From the NCBI RefSeq assembly GCF_013085465.1, contig NZ_CP049838.1, forward strand, positions 5,828,001 through 5,892,000: a stretch of 64,000 nt of DNA. The letters run 5' to 3'. The position numbers were made by a program, and so were the translations under genes. The stretch is from Streptomyces asoensis (lineage in GTDB: Bacteria > Actinomycetota > Actinomycetes > Streptomycetales > Streptomycetaceae). Shown one piece after another: positions 33,806 through 45,101 of the stretch (position 1 is the stretch's first letter; every line of letters starts with the position of its first letter). The notes under the pieces were generated by a model. It was given only the letters and a program-made list of their open reading frames with translations. It searched no databases and was not told where the DNA came from.

Positions 33806-34444
33806 CACCTCGGGCCGCCCACCTCGGCGTGTCCTCCCGGCCCCTGCCGAGCCTCGATCCGGAGCCACTCCAGACCCGGTCCCGAGCTGCTCCGGACCCA
33901 GTCCCGAGTCGGTCCAGAACCGCTCGAGACTCACTCGAGAGTCGCTCGAGTTCCGCGCTCGTGTCGAACAGCCACAGCCACAGCCACTGCCGCAGCCAGC
34001 GCGCCAGGCGCAGCCAGCGCGCCAGGCGCAGCCACTGCCCCAGCCGGACCGGACCGGACCGAGCCGATCCGGCGCTGGATTGACGGTGTGTCCGACATGT
34101 CGGGACATCGCGCTCGATGCATCGCCGACCCGGCCCCGCCGGCGACGCGGAGAGCGACAGGCATGACCCACGAGCCCGACCGACGCACCAGTGAGCGTCC
34201 CGAAGCCGGCGGGTGCGCCCAGGCGCCCTGGAGCCGGCCCGGGGCCTCTACGCGCCCCTGGAGGCGACTGGGGGCCTCTACGCGCGTCCCGGCGGCGGAT
34301 GGTGAGCCCGCGGGCGCGTCAGGAGAGCGGTGCGCGGAGCCGTGCGTTCGGGCCGCGCGCGTCGGCAGTGCCCGAAGGGCCGCTGCCCCCGAGCGGCTGC
34401 GGCCCTTGCGTGCGTGAGGTGCCCTGAGGGGCACCCGGGAGGTG
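33806..34444. other. low-complexity intergenic stretch with short repeats
   Basis: About 640 bp with no gene I can support. It is a patchwork of short repeats: three CTCGAG sites 11 nt apart (33923-33950), an 18-bp unit beginning GCAGCCAGCGCGCC repeated 2.4 times (33992-34034), and a 14-bp GGGCCTCTACGCGC copied near 34241 and 34274. Open frames here encode Arg/Gly/Cys-rich or proline-rich strings with no ribosome sites and look like by-products of the repeats. Confidence 0.6.
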
Positions 34445-35248
34445 TCAGAGCACCCGTACCGCGCCGGTCGGCGGGTCGTACGAGAGCGGCTTCTCGGCCA
34501 CACCGGTGGACGGGTTCTGCGCGCCGACGAACATGCCGTCGCCGACGTACACCGCCACGTGGTACGCGCTGCCCGCGCTTCCCCAGTAGAGGATGTCGCC
34601 CGGCAGCAGGTTGTCCAGCGACACCTGGGTGCCGAAGGTCGACTGGTCCTGAGAGACGCGCGGAAGGTCGACGCCGACCTGCTTGAAGGCGGTCTGCATG
34701 AGACCCGAGCAGTCCCAGGAGTTCGGGCCGGTGCCGCCGGAGACGTAGGCGTCGCCGATCTGCGCCTTCACGAAGGCGATGACGGCCGCGGCCGAACCGG
34801 TCGCCGTGGAGCTGCTCGTGCTGCTGTCGGAGCTGCTGCTCGCCGTCGTGCTGAGCGTGGTCCGCTCGGCGGCGCGCGTGGCTCGCTCGGCGGCGGCCTT
34901 GCGGGCGGCCTCGGACTTCTTCTTCGCCTCGGCCTTGGCGTCGGCGAGGTCCTTCTTGGCCTCCTTGGCGGCTGCGGTGGCGGCCGCGTCGCGCTCGGCC
35001 TGAAGCTGGTAGTTCGCCGCGGCCTGCTGCGTGGCCTGAGCGGACTGCGCGACCTGGGCGGCCAGGTCTCCCGTGAGAACGGGCAGTTCGAGCGTCTGCG
35101 TCACCGGCTCGGCGGCGTTGGCCGAGCCAGCTGCTGTGGCGACGGCCAGCGTGCCGAGGACACCACTGGCGACTCCGGCCCGCATCGCGATCGTCGACGC
35201 GCTGCGGCGGGGTTTCCGGTGGCTGCGTATGTGAGCGGTGAGGGACAT
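34445..35248 (-). CDS. secreted NlpC/P60 peptidoglycan hydrolase
   Basis: 267 aa from ATG 35248 (ATG 35278, with GAAGG upstream, would add 10 residues). Signal peptide after a basic RSHRKPRR start, cleaved near SANAAEP. Residues ~50-130 are a long Ala/Lys/Glu coiled coil, then a Ser-rich linker. The C-terminal NlpC/P60 domain has the catalytic Cys in WDCSGLMQTAFK and His in YHVAVYVGDG. It cleaves stem-peptide bonds in cell-wall peptidoglycan. Single gene, divergent from nuo with a 740-bp gap. Confidence 0.93.
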   Translation of the reverse strand: MSLTAHIRSHRKPRRSASTIAMRAGVASGVLGTLAVATAAGSANAAEPVTQTLELPVLTGDLAAQVAQSAQATQQAAANYQLQAERDAAATAAAKEAKKDLADAKAEAKKKSEAARKAAAERATRAAERTTLSTTASSSSDSSTSSSTATGSAAAVIAFVKAQIGDAYVSGGTGPNSWDCSGLMQTAFKQVGVDLPRVSQDQSTFGTQVSLDNLLPGDILYWGSAGSAYHVAVYVGDGMFVGAQNPSTGVAEKPLSYDPPTGAVRVL

Positions 35249-35846
35249 GGGTACAACCGGTATCAGGGGCTCCTCCATACCTTCAAGAAACGTGTGCTGC
35301 GCCACAGTTGTTCAATGGGCGCCCCAAATTCCCTGTCCTGGGTTCTTTATTGACGCCGTAACGGACATTGCGGACGCAGGTGATCAAGCCTGTGATCATG
35401 GACTTTCATCGTTACGTCCGGATTGCCCGCCACCTACCACCGGTTGAGACCGTTGGCCAAGCCCGGTTCTTAGGCGCCTCTCACGGATGTGGCGGAGGTC
35501 ACGGAACGGTTACCGCAACGGCCGCGTCTCGCGCGTCCGGCACGTCCGCCTCCGCTTGTGAACGCGTGCACGCGTCCACACCCCGGCTCCGTCTCCCCCT
35601 GATGTGTGAATGCGCGCCTCTATCAGGGCACCGCGTCCATCACCAATTTGCATGCAAGGGAAGCCTCTTGATATGGAGACGACCCTCGATTCCTGCGGTG
35701 ACGAGCGTAAATGTCACTTCTTGTGATCACTCTGACGCTTCACGTATGAAGATCACTGTCGATATGACTTCATGATCCTTCGTCAGGTGGTGGAGATCAC
35801 AAAGCTTGTGTAATACCCCGTGTCGCAGATCACAGAGCGGCGGGCA

Positions 35847-35852
35847 TAGGAT
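35847..35852 (+). promoter_or_regulatory. candidate -10 element of the nuo operon promoter
   Basis: TAGGAT at 35847-35852 fits an actinomycete -10 hexamer. The -35 region (TGTCGC near 35821) is poor. Transcription would start near 35859, directly before the Rex-like site, leaving a leader of ~130 nt. Match by eye only. Confidence 0.35.
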
Positions 35853-35867
35853 GCGAGGCAGTTGGGC

Positions 35868-35885
35868 TTGTGACCTGCTTCACAT
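35868..35885. promoter_or_regulatory. candidate Rex operator upstream of nuoA
   Basis: TTGTGACCTGCTTCACAT differs at one position in the core TGTGAA-4 nt-TTCACA (C for A at 35874). Rex is the NADH/NAD+ sensor that controls respiratory genes in Streptomyces and is known to target nuo. The site lies about 105 bp before nuoA and just downstream of the proposed -10, where a bound repressor would block transcription. Confidence 0.7.
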
Positions 35886-35989
35886 GTTCGCGATCTTCGC
35901 CGGGACGGGCGGGGTTCACAGAACGTGCGGGGCTGGTCAGCCCCACGTCATCGCCAGCAGTCAGTGCCGACTGAGAGGAGCGAGGAGCG

Positions 35990-36349
35990 GTGAACGCGTA
36001 TGCGCCCATCCTCGTACTGGGAGCCCTCGGGGCAGGCTTTGCGATCTTCTCCGTGGTCATGGCCACGCTGATCGGGCCGAAGCGGTACAACCGCGCCAAG
36101 CTCGAGGCCTACGAGTGCGGTATCGAGCCGACCCCCACGCCGGCCGGCGGCGGGCGCTTCCCCATCAAGTACTACCTGACGGCGATGCTCTTCATCGTCT
36201 TCGACATCGAGATCGTCTTCCTCTACCCCTGGGCCGTCACCTTCGACGCCCTGGGTGTTTTCGGGCTCGTGGAGATGTTGCTCTTCGTGCTCACCGTCTT
36301 CGTCGCGTACGCGTACGTATGGCGGCGCGGCGGCCTGGAATGGGACTGA
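35990..36349 (+). CDS. nuoA: NADH-quinone oxidoreductase subunit A
   Basis: 119-aa membrane subunit of complex I, GTG 35990 after GAGGAG. Three helices; the conserved loop (YECGIEPT) contains the Cys-Gly-Ile-Glu segment near the quinone site, and [15 protein letters not shown] is the hallmark second helix. First gene of the 14-gene nuo operon, which runs in the canonical A-to-N order. Confidence 0.97.
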   Translation: MNAYAPILVLGALGAGFAIFSVVMATLIGPKRYNRAKLEAYECGIEPTPTPAGGGRFPIKYYLTAMLFIVFDIEIVFLYPWAVTFDALGVFGLVEMLLFVLTVFVAYAYVWRRGGLEWD

Positions 36350-36362
36350 GGGGCCTTTAGCC

Positions 36363-36917
36363 ATGGGACTCGAAGAAAAGCTGCCGAGCGGATTCCTGCT
36401 GACCACCGTCGAGCAGGCCGCGGGCTGGGTGCGCAAGGCGTCCGTCTTCCCCGCCACGTTCGGCCTCGCCTGCTGTGCCATCGAGATGATGACCACCGGC
36501 GCCGGCCGCTACGACCTGGCGCGCTTCGGTATGGAGGTCTTCCGGGGTTCGCCCCGCCAGGCGGACCTCATGATCGTCGCCGGCCGGGTGAGCCAGAAGA
36601 TGGCGCCGGTGCTCCGGCAGGTCTACGACCAGATGCCGAACCCCAAGTGGGTCATCTCCATGGGCGTGTGCGCCTCCTCCGGCGGCATGTTCAACAACTA
36701 CGCGATCGTCCAGGGCGTCGACCACATCGTGCCCGTCGACATCTACCTCCCGGGCTGCCCGCCGCGCCCCGAGATGCTGATGGACGCGATCCTCAAGCTC
36801 CACCACAAGATCCAGAACACCAAGCTCGGTGTGAACGCCGAGGAGGCGGCCCGCGAGGCGGAAGAAGCGGCGCTCAAGGCCCTGCCCATGATCGAGATGA
36901 AGGGGCTGCTGCGGTGA
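36363..36917 (+). CDS. nuoB: NADH-quinone oxidoreductase subunit B
   Basis: 184-aa peripheral subunit holding cluster N2, the last 4Fe-4S before quinone. Ligands seen: tandem Cys37-Cys38 (LACCAIEMM), Cys103 (GVCASSGG) and Cys132 ([10 protein letters not shown]). ATG 36363 is 13 bp after the nuoA stop. C-terminal ~25 residues are Ala/Glu-rich. Confidence 0.97.
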   Translation: MGLEEKLPSGFLLTTVEQAAGWVRKASVFPATFGLACCAIEMMTTGAGRYDLARFGMEVFRGSPRQADLMIVAGRVSQKMAPVLRQVYDQMPNPKWVISMGVCASSGGMFNNYAIVQGVDHIVPVDIYLPGCPPRPEMLMDAILKLHHKIQNTKLGVNAEEAAREAEEAALKALPMIEMKGLLR

Positions 36918-37705
36918 GCGACGCGAACGGCACCCAAGGCGCGAACGGCCCCGCGGACGGGGTGAGCGGGTCGAACGGGGCGGACGGAGTGAACCCCGAG
37001 AAGGACCTCTCCGCCTCCAACCTCCCCGGTCAGCGCGGCCAGGGCGGCGAGGAGGTCCGCGTCCAGCGCGGCATGTTCGGAGCCAACAACGGCGGCGACA
37101 CCTCCGGCTACGGCGGCCTGGTCCGCTCCGTCCGGCTCCCGGGAGCGGCCAGCCGGCCCTACGGCGGCTGGTTCGACGAGGTCGCCGACGAACTCGAGGG
37201 CGCACTCGAGGAGCAGGGGCTGCTCCCCGCCAACGCGATCGAGAAGACGATCGTCGACCGCGACGAGCTCACGTTCCACATCGAGCGCGAGCACCTGCTC
37301 CGTGTGGCCCGCACCCTGCGCGACGACCCGGCCCTGCGCTTCGAGCTCTGTACCGGCGTCAGCGCCGTGCACTACCCGAACGACAAGGGGCGTGAGCTGC
37401 ACGCCGTCTACCACCTGCGCTCGATCACCCACAACCGGTTGATCCGCCTGGAGGTCAGCGCCCCGGACGCCGACCCGCACATCCCGTCCCTGGTCTCCGT
37501 GTATCCCACGAACGACTGGCACGAACGCGAGACCTACGACTTCTTCGGGATCGTCTTCGACGGTCACCCGGCCCTGACGCGGATCATGATGCCGGACGAC
37601 TGGCAGGGCCATCCGCAGCGCAAGGACTACCCCCTCGGCGGCATCCCCGTCGAATACAAGGGCGCCCAGATCCCGGCTCCGGACCAGCGGAGGTCGTACT
37701 CATGA
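36914..37705 (+). CDS. nuoC: NADH-quinone oxidoreductase subunit C
   Basis: 263 aa from GTG 36914, overlapping nuoB by 4 nt. The first ~50 residues are a Gly/Asn/Ala-rich extension absent from most NuoC. The 30-kDa subunit domain follows, ending with the signature [19 protein letters not shown]. It braces the quinone-reduction module with NuoB and NuoD. Separate from nuoD, unlike the fused enterobacterial form. Confidence 0.95.
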   Translation: MSDANGTQGANGPADGVSGSNGADGVNPEKDLSASNLPGQRGQGGEEVRVQRGMFGANNGGDTSGYGGLVRSVRLPGAASRPYGGWFDEVADELEGALEEQGLLPANAIEKTIVDRDELTFHIEREHLLRVARTLRDDPALRFELCTGVSAVHYPNDKGRELHAVYHLRSITHNRLIRLEVSAPDADPHIPSLVSVYPTNDWHERETYDFFGIVFDGHPALTRIMMPDDWQGHPQRKDYPLGGIPVEYKGAQIPAPDQRRSYS

Positions 37706-39024
37706 GCACGCAGTCAGCATCCGCCCGTGAGACCACCGAGGGCACTGTATATACGGTCACCGGTGGCGACTGGGACGAGGTCGTCCAGTCCGCGACCCGC
37801 GCCGACGACGAGCGCATCATCGTCAACATGGGTCCCCAGCACCCCTCGACCCACGGGGTGCTCCGCCTGATCCTGGAGATCGAGGGCGAGACGGTCACCG
37901 AGGCCCGCTGCGGCATCGGCTACCTCCACACCGGCATCGAGAAGAACCTCGAGTACCGCACGTGGACGCAGGGCACCACGTTCGTGACGCGCATGGACTA
38001 CCTGACGTCCTTCTTCAACGAGACCGCCTACTGTCTCGCCGTCGAGAAGCTGCTCGGTATCGAGGACCAGATCACCGAGCGAGCCAAGATCATCCGGGTG
38101 CTCCTGATGGAGCTGAACCGGCTGTCCTCCCACCTGGTGTGCATCGCCACCGGCGGCATGGAACTCGGCGCCACCACGATCATGATCTACGGATTCCGTG
38201 ATCGTGAAATGATTCTCGACATCTACGAGCTCATCACGGGCCTGCGGATGAACCACGCGTACATCCGCCCCGGCGGACTCGCCCAGGACCTGCCGCCCGG
38301 CGCGGTGGACCAGATCCGCGAGTTCGTGAAGAAGATGAAGAAGAACCTCCCCGAGTACGACAAGCTCGCCACCGGGAACCCCATCTTCAAGGCCCGTATG
38401 CAGGACGTCGGGTATCTCGACCTGGCCGGCTGCATGGCCCTCGGCGCCACCGGCCCGATCCTGCGGTCCACCGGCCTCCCGCACGACCTGCGCAAGGCAC
38501 AGCCGTACTGCGACTACGAGACATACGACTTCGATGTCCCGACCGCCGACTCCTGCGACTCCTACGGCCGCTTCCTGGTCCGCCTGGAGGAGATGCGCCA
38601 GTCGCTCCGGATCGTCGAGCAGTGCCTGGACCGGCTACAGCCCGGCCCCGTCATGGTCGCCGACCGGAAGATCGCCTGGCCCGCCCAGCTCGCCCTGGGC
38701 CCCGACGGTCTCGGCAACTCCCTGGACCACATCAAGAAGATCATGGGCACCTCCATGGAGGCCCTGATCCACCACTTCAAGCTGGTGACCGAGGGCTTCC
38801 GCGTCCCGCCGGGACAGGCGTACGCGGCCGTCGAGTCACCCAAGGGCGAACTCGGGGTGCACGCCGTTTCCGACGGAGGCACCCGGCCCTACCGGGTCCA
38901 CTTCCGGGACCCGTCCTTCACCAACCTTCAGGCCATGGCAGCGATGTGCGAGGGCGGCCAGGTCGCCGACGTCATCGTCGCCGTCGCCTCCATCGACCCC
39001 GTAATGGGAGGCGTCGACCGGTGA
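37702..39024 (+). CDS. nuoD: NADH-quinone oxidoreductase subunit D
   Basis: 440 aa from ATG 37702 (ATGA overlap). The 49-kDa subunit that forms the quinone pocket with Nuo[15 protein letters not shown] carries the conserved His loop. It also shows [10 protein letters not shown] and the conserved end [21 protein letters not shown]. Length close to the family. Confidence 0.97.
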   Translation: MSTQSASARETTEGTVYTVTGGDWDEVVQSATRADDERIIVNMGPQHPSTHGVLRLILEIEGETVTEARCGIGYLHTGIEKNLEYRTWTQGTTFVTRMDYLTSFFNETAYCLAVEKLLGIEDQITERAKIIRVLLMELNRLSSHLVCIATGGMELGATTIMIYGFRDREMILDIYELITGLRMNHAYIRPGGLAQDLPPGAVDQIREFVKKMKKNLPEYDKLATGNPIFKARMQDVGYLDLAGCMALGATGPILRSTGLPHDLRKAQPYCDYETYDFDVPTADSCDSYGRFLVRLEEMRQSLRIVEQCLDRLQPGPVMVADRKIAWPAQLALGPDGLGNSLDHIKKIMGTSMEALIHHFKLVTEGFRVPPGQAYAAVESPKGELGVHAVSDGGTRPYRVHFRDPSFTNLQAMAAMCEGGQVADVIVAVASIDPVMGGVDR

Positions 39025-39893
39025 CCACCTCTTCTTCCGAGCGGGGCGTCAGCCTGGGTATGCCCGAACTGCCCGCGCCCGCCTACCCGGACGACGTCCG
39101 GGCCCGGCTGGAAGCGGATGCGCGCGAGATCATCGCCCGCTATCCCGACTCCCGGTCCGCGCTCCTGCCGTTGCTGCATCTCGTGCAGTCGGAGGAGGGA
39201 CACGTCACGCGCACCGGGATGCAGTTCTGCGCGGACGTGCTGAAACTGACCACGGCCGAGGTCACCGCGGTCGCCACCTTCTACACCATGTACCGGCGCC
39301 GCCCCAGCGGCGACTACCAGGTGGGCGTCTGCACCAACACGCTGTGCGCGGTGATGGGCGGCGACGCGATCTTCGAACAGCTCCAGGAGCACCTGGGCAT
39401 CGGCAACGGCGAGACCACCGACGACGGCAAGATCACCCTGGAGCACATCGAGTGCAACGCGGCCTGTGACTTCGCGCCGGTCGTGATGGTCAACTGGGAG
39501 TTCTTCGACAACCAGACCGTGCAGAGCGCGAAGCGCCTGGTGGACGACCTGCGGATCGGTCACACCGTCTCGCCGACGCGCGGTGCGCCGCTGTGCACCT
39601 TCAAGGAGACCGCCCGGATCCTGGCGGGCTTCCCCGACGAGCGGGACGGGGCCGTCGAGGCGAGCGGCAGTGCGGGACCGGCGTCGCTGGTGGGTCTTCG
39701 CCTGGCAAGGGGAGAGACCGCACCCGCGCGCGTGGTCCACCCGCGGGACGGCGGGCCGCACGACGAGCCGCAGGACCGCGCGGTGCACGAGCCGTCGCCC
39801 GCGGAGCACCAGAGTTCGCACGACGCGCCGCAGGACACGTCGGCCTCCGACCCAGCTCACCCGGCAGGGCCTACCGCCGAGGAGGGGGAGTGA
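39021..39893 (+). CDS. nuoE: NADH-quinone oxidoreductase subunit E
   Basis: 290 aa from GTG 39021 (GTGA overlap). The 24-kDa thioredoxin-like subunit with the N1a 2Fe-2S cluster: Cys104 and Cys109 (CTNTLC) and Cys145 and Cys149 (CNAAC). Residues after ~215 are a low-complexity Glu/Asp/His/Pro extension, so the protein is about 75-100 residues longer than usual. TGATG overlap with nuoF. Confidence 0.95.
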   Translation: MTTSSSERGVSLGMPELPAPAYPDDVRARLEADAREIIARYPDSRSALLPLLHLVQSEEGHVTRTGMQFCADVLKLTTAEVTAVATFYTMYRRRPSGDYQVGVCTNTLCAVMGGDAIFEQLQEHLGIGNGETTDDGKITLEHIECNAACDFAPVVMVNWEFFDNQTVQSAKRLVDDLRIGHTVSPTRGAPLCTFKETARILAGFPDERDGAVEASGSAGPASLVGLRLARGETAPARVVHPRDGGPHDEPQDRAVHEPSPAEHQSSHDAPQDTSASDPAHPAGPTAEEGE

Positions 39894-41242
39894 TGACCTT
39901 GGCACCCGAGTTGAAAGGCAGTAGCCCGGAGAAGCTGCTCGCACCCGTGCTGTCGGCCTTCTGGGACGAGGACCGGTCCTGGAGTCTGGACGTCTACCGA
40001 AGGCACGAAGGGTACGAGGGACTCCGCAAGGCACTCGCCATGTCGCCGGACGACCTGATCGCGTATGTCAAGGACTCCGGTCTGCGAGGGCGGGGCGGCG
40101 CGGGATTCCCGACGGGAATGAAATGGCAGTTCATTCCCCAAGGTGATGGAAAGCCGCACTATCTAGTTGTCAACGCCGACGAATCGGAGCCCGGGACCTG
40201 CAAGGACATCCCGCTCCTCTTCGCGAACCCGCATAGCCTCATCGAGGGCATTGTGATCGCGTGTTATGCCATCAGGTCGTCTCATGCCTTCATCTATCTG
40301 CGTGGTGAAGTCGTCCCTGTTCTGCGGCGGTTGCACGAGGCCGTGCGCGAGGCCTACGCGGCGGGCTACCTCGGCGAGAACATCCTGGGCAGCGGACTCG
40401 ACCTCGAACTCACCGTGCACGCCGGCGCCGGCGCGTACATCTGCGGTGAGGAGACCGCGCTGCTCGACTCGCTCGAAGGCCGCCGTGGTCAACCGCGGCT
40501 GCGCCCTCCTTTCCCTGCTGTCGCGGGCCTCTATGCGTGCCCGACTGTGGTGAATAACGTCGAATCGATCGCGTCAGTTCCCGCGATTCTGCAAAACGGC
40601 AAAGAATGGTTCAGGTCGATGGGAAGCGAGAAGTCCCCGGGCTTCACGCTCTACTCGCTCAGCGGCCATGTCGCCGGTCCCGGCCAGTACGAGGCCCCGC
40701 TCGGCATCACCCTCCGCCAGCTCCTCGAGATGAGCGGCGGCATGCGACCCGGGCACCGGCTCAAGTTCTGGACACCGGGCGGCTCCTCGACGCCGATGTT
40801 CACCGAGGAGCACCTCGACGTCCCTCTTGACTACGAAGGAGTGGGTGCCGCGGGTTCCATGCTCGGCACCAAAGCTCTCCAGTGCTTCGACGAGACGACC
40901 TGCGTCGTGCGGGCCGTCACCCGGTGGACCGAGTTCTACGCCCACGAGTCCTGCGGCAAGTGCACCCCGTGCCGTGAAGGAACGTACTGGCTCGTGCAGT
41001 TGCTGCGGGACATCGAGGCCGGCAAGGGAGTCCTCTCCGACCTCGACAAGCTCAACGACATCGCCGACAACATCAACGGCAAGTCCTTCTGCGCCCTCGG
41101 CGACGGCGCGGCCTCGCCGATCTTCTCCTCGCTCAAGTACTTCCGCGAGGAGTACGAGCAGCACATCACGGGCCGCGGCTGCCCCTTCGACCCGGCCAAG
41201 TCGACGGTCTGGGCGGACAAGCACACGGAGGTGAACGCATGA
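39893..41242 (+). CDS. nuoF: NADH-quinone oxidoreductase subunit F
   Basis: 449 aa from ATG 39893 with GGAGGGGGAG just upstream. NADH entry site: FMN/NADH loops [13 protein letters not shown] and [12 protein letters not shown], then the N3 4Fe-4S ligands [12 protein letters not shown] and the later Cys in FCALGDGA. Two short stretches (40100-40350 and 40550-40620) use more A/T in third positions than the neighbours. Confidence 0.97.
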   Translation: MTLAPELKGSSPEKLLAPVLSAFWDEDRSWSLDVYRRHEGYEGLRKALAMSPDDLIAYVKDSGLRGRGGAGFPTGMKWQFIPQGDGKPHYLVVNADESEPGTCKDIPLLFANPHSLIEGIVIACYAIRSSHAFIYLRGEVVPVLRRLHEAVREAYAAGYLGENILGSGLDLELTVHAGAGAYICGEETALLDSLEGRRGQPRLRPPFPAVAGLYACPTVVNNVESIASVPAILQNGKEWFRSMGSEKSPGFTLYSLSGHVAGPGQYEAPLGITLRQLLEMSGGMRPGHRLKFWTPGGSSTPMFTEEHLDVPLDYEGVGAAGSMLGTKALQCFDETTCVVRAVTRWTEFYAHESCGKCTPCREGTYWLVQLLRDIEAGKGVLSDLDKLNDIADNINGKSFCALGDGAASPIFSSLKYFREEYEQHITGRGCPFDPAKSTVWADKHTEVNA

Positions 41243-43743
41243 CGGTGACCACCAGCGCTCCCTCCGGAGGCGGCGAGGCGGCGGTCCCGCCGGAAGATCT
41301 CGTGACGCTGACGATCGACGGCGCCGAGATCAGCGTGCCCAAGGGCACCCTGGTCATCCGGGCCGCCGAGCAACTCGGCATCGAGATCCCGCGCTTCTGC
41401 GACCATCCCCTCCTCGACCCGGTCGGCGCGTGCCGGCAGTGCATCGTCGAGGTCGAGGGCCAGCGCAAGCCGATGGCGTCCTGCACGATCACGTGTACGG
41501 ACGGCATGGTGGTGAAGACCCAGCTCAGCTCACCGGTCGCCGAGAAGGCGCAGCACGGTGTGATGGAGCTGCTCCTCATCAACCACCCGCTGGACTGCCC
41601 GGTCTGCGACAAGGGCGGCGAGTGCCCCCTCCAGAACCAGGCCGTGTCGCACGGCCAGGCCGAGTCCCGCTTCGAGGGCAGGAAACGGACGTACGAGAAG
41701 CCCCTGCCGATCTCCACGCAGGTGCTGCTCGACCGTGAGCGGTGCGTGCTGTGCGCGCGCTGCACCCGGTTCTCCAACCAGGTGGCGGGCGACCCGATGA
41801 TCGAGCTGATCGAGCGGGGCGCGCTCCAGCAGGTGGGGACCGGTGAGGGCGACCCCTTCGAGTCGTACTTCTCCGGCAACACCATCCAGATCTGCCCGGT
41901 CGGCGCGCTGACCTCGGCGGCGTACCGATTCCGCTCCCGGCCCTTCGACCTGGTCTCCTCGCCGTCGGTCTGCGAGCACTGCTCCGGCGGCTGCGCCACG
42001 CGCACCGACCACCGGCGCGGCAAGGTCATGCGGCGCCTGGCCGCCAACGACCCCGAGGTCAACGAGGAGTGGATCTGCGACAAGGGGCGGTTCGCGTTCC
42101 GGTACCCCCAGCAGCGGGACCGGCTCGAGACGCCTCTGGTGCGCGACGCCGAGGGGGACCTCGTACCGGCTTCCTGGCCGGAGGCGTTGCAGATCGCGGC
42201 TCAGGGCCTGCTGGCGTCGCGTGGCAGAACCGGTGTCCTGACCGGCGGCCGCCTCACGATCGAGGACGCCTACGCGTACAGCAAGTTCACGCGCGTGGCG
42301 CTCGGCACCAACGACATCGACTTCCGCGCGCGCGTGCACAGCAGCGAGGAGGCCGACTTCCTGGCCGCCCACATCGCCGGTCGCGGCCGTGACCTCGACG
42401 GTACGGGCGTCACGTACACCTTCCTGGAGAAGGCGCCCGCCGTCCTGCTGGTCGGGTTCGAGTCGGAGGAGGAGGCGCCCGGCGTCTTCCTGAGGCTGCG
42501 CAAGGCCTGGCGCAAGCACGGACAGCGGGTCTTCTCGCTGGCCACGCACGTCACCCGGGGCCTGGAGAAGGCGGGCGGCACGCTGCTGTCGGCCGCCCCG
42601 GGTACCGAGACCGAGTGGCTGGACGCGCTCGCCGGCGGCGTCGGCCTGGAGGACGCGGGCGGCAAGGCCGCCGAGGCGCTGCGGGCCGAAGGCGCGGTGA
42701 TCGTCGTCGGCGAGCGGCTGGCCGGTGTGGCCGGCGGTCTCACCGCCGCCGTGCGGGCCGCCGCGGCGACCGGCGCCCGACTGGTGTGGATTCCACGCCG
42801 GGCGGGCGAGCGGGGCGCGATCGAGGCGGGCGCGCTGCCGTCGCTGCTGCCGGGCGGTCGTCCGGCCACCGACCCACGCGCGCGTGAGGAGGTCGCCGCG
42901 GCCTGGGGTCTGGCCGAACTTCCGCACCGCTACGGCCGGGACACCGGCCAGATCGTCGAGGCCGCCGCGTCCGGCGAACTTCAGGCGCTGCTCGTCGCGG
43001 GCGTCGAGGTCGCGGACCTGCCCGACCCGGCACGCGCGCGTGCGGCGCTTGCCGAGGCCGGCTTCGTCGTGTCGCTGGAGCTGCGGCCCGGTGAGGTCAC
43101 CGAGCACGCCGATGTCGTCCTCCCGGTGGCCGCGGTCGCCGAGAAGGCCGGCGCCTTCCTCAACTGGGAGGGCCGGGTCCGTTCCTTCGAGGCGGCACTG
43201 AAGCCCGACCAGATGACACGCCGCCCGGCGCCCGCCGACGCGCGCGTGCTCCAGATGCTCGCCGACGCCATGGACGTCCACCTCGGCCTGCCGGACCTGC
43301 GCACCGCGCGCGCGGAGCTCGACCGGCTCGGCGCATGGGACGGGCCGCGGGCCTCCGAGTCCCTGGAGACCGCCGCCCAGCTGCCGCGTCCCGCCGCGGG
43401 GGAGGCCGTTCTCGCCGGGCACCGCCTGCTGCTCGACCAGGGTGTCCTCCAGCAGGGTGACGAGGCGCTCGCCGGGACACGGCACGCCGCACACGCGCGT
43501 GTGTCGCCCGCCACGGCCGCCGAGGTGGGCGTCAAGGACGGCGACGTCCTCGCCGTGACCGGGCCCGCCGGGGCGGTCGAACTCCCGCTGCTGATCACGC
43601 AGATGCCCGATCGGGTGGTCTGGCTCCCGCTGAACTCCACGGGCGGAGGCGTCGCCTCCGACTCCGGGGCGACGCCCGGCGCCCTTGTCCGCATCGGCCC
43701 GGCGACGCTCATCGCCGACGCCCCCAAGGAGGTGGAGGGATGA
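41239..43743 (+). CDS. nuoG: NADH-quinone oxidoreductase subunit G
   Basis: 834 aa from ATG 41239 (ATGA overlap). Ferredoxin-like N-terminus with 2Fe-2S N1b ([15 protein letters not shown], then Cys in MASCTITC), the His-ligated N5 site ([14 protein letters not shown]), N4 ([10 protein letters not shown] ... CPVGAL), then a molybdopterin-type fold. The extra cluster N7 is present (CEHCSGGC, then Cys in [10 protein letters not shown]), as in E. coli and Thermus. The C-terminal half is Ala/Arg-rich and degenerate. Confidence 0.96.
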   Translation: MTVTTSAPSGGGEAAVPPEDLVTLTIDGAEISVPKGTLVIRAAEQLGIEIPRFCDHPLLDPVGACRQCIVEVEGQRKPMASCTITCTDGMVVKTQLSSPVAEKAQHGVMELLLINHPLDCPVCDKGGECPLQNQAVSHGQAESRFEGRKRTYEKPLPISTQVLLDRERCVLCARCTRFSNQVAGDPMIELIERGALQQVGTGEGDPFESYFSGNTIQICPVGALTSAAYRFRSRPFDLVSSPSVCEHCSGGCATRTDHRRGKVMRRLAANDPEVNEEWICDKGRFAFRYPQQRDRLETPLVRDAEGDLVPASWPEALQIAAQGLLASRGRTGVLTGGRLTIEDAYAYSKFTRVALGTNDIDFRARVHSSEEADFLAAHIAGRGRDLDGTGVTYTFLEKAPAVLLVGFESEEEAPGVFLRLRKAWRKHGQRVFSLATHVTRGLEKAGGTLLSAAPGTETEWLDALAGGVGLEDAGGKAAEALRAEGAVIVVGERLAGVAGGLTAAVRAAAATGARLVWIPRRAGERGAIEAGALPSLLPGGRPATDPRAREEVAAAWGLAELPHRYGRDTGQIVEAAASGELQALLVAGVEVADLPDPARARAALAEAGFVVSLELRPGEVTEHADVVLPVAAVAEKAGAFLNWEGRVRSFEAALKPDQMTRRPAPADARVLQMLADAMDVHLGLPDLRTARAELDRLGAWDGPRASESLETAAQLPRPAAGEAVLAGHRLLLDQGVLQQGDEALAGTRHAAHARVSPATAAEVGVKDGDVLAVTGPAGAVELPLLITQMPDRVVWLPLNSTGGGVASDSGATPGALVRIGPATLIADAPKEVEG

Positions 43744-45101
43744 GCCCGTACTTCGCCGCTGAAGACCTCTCGATGTTCGGCCGCGACCCCTGGTGGCTGG
43801 TCGTCGTCAAGGCGGTCTTCTGCTTCGCCTTCCTGCTGCTGTCCGTGCTGTTCGCCATCGTCTGGGAGCGGAAAGTCGTCGCCTGGATGCAGCTGCGCGT
43901 CGGCCCCAACCGGCACGGCCCCTGGGGCATGCTCCAGTCGCTCGCCGACGGCATCAAGCTGATGCTGAAGGAAGACCTCATCGTCAAGCGCGCGGACAAG
44001 GTGGTGTACATCCTCGCGCCGATCATCGCGGCCATCCCGGCCTTCATGGCGATCGCGGTGATCCCCTTCGGCCCGGCCGGCAACGAGGTCTCGATCTTCG
44101 GCCAGCGCACCACGATGCAGCTGACCGACCTGCCGATCGCGATGCTCTACATCCTCGCGTGCGCCTCGATCGGCATCTACGGCATCGTGCTGGCGGGCTG
44201 GAGTTCCGGCTCCACCTATCCGCTGCTGGGCGGACTGCGGTCCTGCGCACAGATGATCTCCTACGAGATCGCCATGGGCGCCTCGTTCGCCTCGGTGTTC
44301 CTCTACTCGGGGTCGATGTCGACGTCGACGATCGTCGAGCAGCAGCAGGACCGCTGGTACATCCTCCTGTTGCCGGTCTCCTTCATCCTCTACATCGTCA
44401 CGATGGTCGGCGAGACCAACCGCGCCCCCTTCGACATGCCGGAGTCCGAGGGCGACCTGGTCGGCGGCTTCAACACCGAGTACTCGTCGATCAAGTTCGC
44501 GATCTTCATGCTCGCCGAGTACGCGAACATGATCACGGTCTCCGCCGTGTCGACCACGCTCTTCCTCGGCGGCTGGCGGGCTCCCTGGCCGATCAGCACC
44601 TTCTGGGAGGGCGCGAACCACGGCTGGTGGCCGATGCTCTGGTTCATCGCCAAGGTGCAGCTGCTGCTGTTCCTCTTCATCTGGCTGCGCGGCACGCTGC
44701 CCCGCGTCCGCTACGACCAGTTGATGAAGCTCGGCTGGAAGGTCCTGATCCCGGTCTCGGTGACGTGGCTGATGCTCGTCGCGACCGTACGGACCCTGCG
44801 CAACGAGAACTACGACTTCGCCCAGATCGCTCTCTACGTCTGCGGCGGCGTCCTGGTCCTGTTGCTGCTGTCCTTCATCGCGGACATGTTCCGCAACGCA
44901 GGCAAGGAAGCACAGGCCCCCGCCGAGCCGGCCGACTTCGACCCGATGGCGGGCGGATTCCCCGTACCGCCACTGCCGGGACAGGAGTTGCCGCCGGTGC
45001 CTCGGCGCCGCCCGCACCAGGAGCGAGAGCTCATTGTCAGTGGCGGAGTGGACACTGTGAGTGACGGATCGCTGGATGGAAAGGAGGCGTCCGATGGCTG
45101 A
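43740..45101 (+). CDS. nuoH: NADH-quinone oxidoreductase subunit H
   Basis: 453 aa from ATG 43740. Membrane subunit next to the quinone tunnel, with eight or so helices and the conserved loops [21 protein letters not shown] and [24 protein letters not shown]. Typical length is ~330; here a hydrophilic tail of ~90 residues with Pro/Glu-rich sequence extends the C-terminus. Its end overlaps nuoI by 8 nt. Confidence 0.96.
   Translation: MSPYFAAEDLSMFGRDPWWLVVVKAVFCFAFLLLSVLFAIVWERKVVAWMQLRVGPNRHGPWGMLQSLADGIKLMLKEDLIVKRADKVVYILAPIIAAIPAFMAIAVIPFGPAGNEVSIFGQRTTMQLTDLPIAMLYILACASIGIYGIVLAGWSSGSTYPLLGGLRSCAQMISYEIAMGASFASVFLYSGSMSTSTIVEQQQDRWYILLLPVSFILYIVTMVGETNRAPFDMPESEGDLVGGFNTEYSSIKFAIFMLAEYANMITVSAVSTTLFLGGWRAPWPISTFWEGANHGWWPMLWFIAKVQLLLFLFIWLRGTLPRVRYDQLMKLGWKVLIPVSVTWLMLVATVRTLRNENYDFAQIALYVCGGVLVLLLLSFIADMFRNAGKEAQAPAEPADFDPMAGGFPVPPLPGQELPPVPRRRPHQERELIVSGGVDTVSDGSLDGKEASDG

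Larger units (their letters stand above)
35249..35989. promoter_or_regulatory. long divergent regulatory region upstream of nuo and the cell-wall hydrolase
   Basis: 740 bp without a gene and poorer in G+C than the flanks. On the hydrolase side, TGATCA occurs twice (35381-35386, 35393-35398), and CGTAACG/CGTTACG inverted repeats lie near 35411 and 35357. On the nuo side GATCAC occurs four times (35725, 35751, 35795, 35828), with a GTGATCAC palindrome at 35723-35730 and CACAA-3 nt-TTGTG at 35798-35810. The likely nuo promoter and Rex site are listed separately. Confidence 0.6.

Noticed and set aside
33542..34503. Open frames of 190-209 codons on the minus strand in the repeat patchwork
   Set aside because: They read as Cys/Gly/Arg strings produced by the 18-bp repeat, have no ribosome site, and overlap the MenJ-like gene or its terminator.
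35281..35520. c-di-AMP (ydaO-type) riboswitch upstream of the NlpC/P60 gene
   Set aside because: Such riboswitches occur before cell-wall hydrolase genes in Streptomyces, so I looked on the minus strand. The leader lacks the conserved GGGGGACC, GGGTGAATC and CAGCTAACCTCG blocks. A covariance-model scan could settle it.
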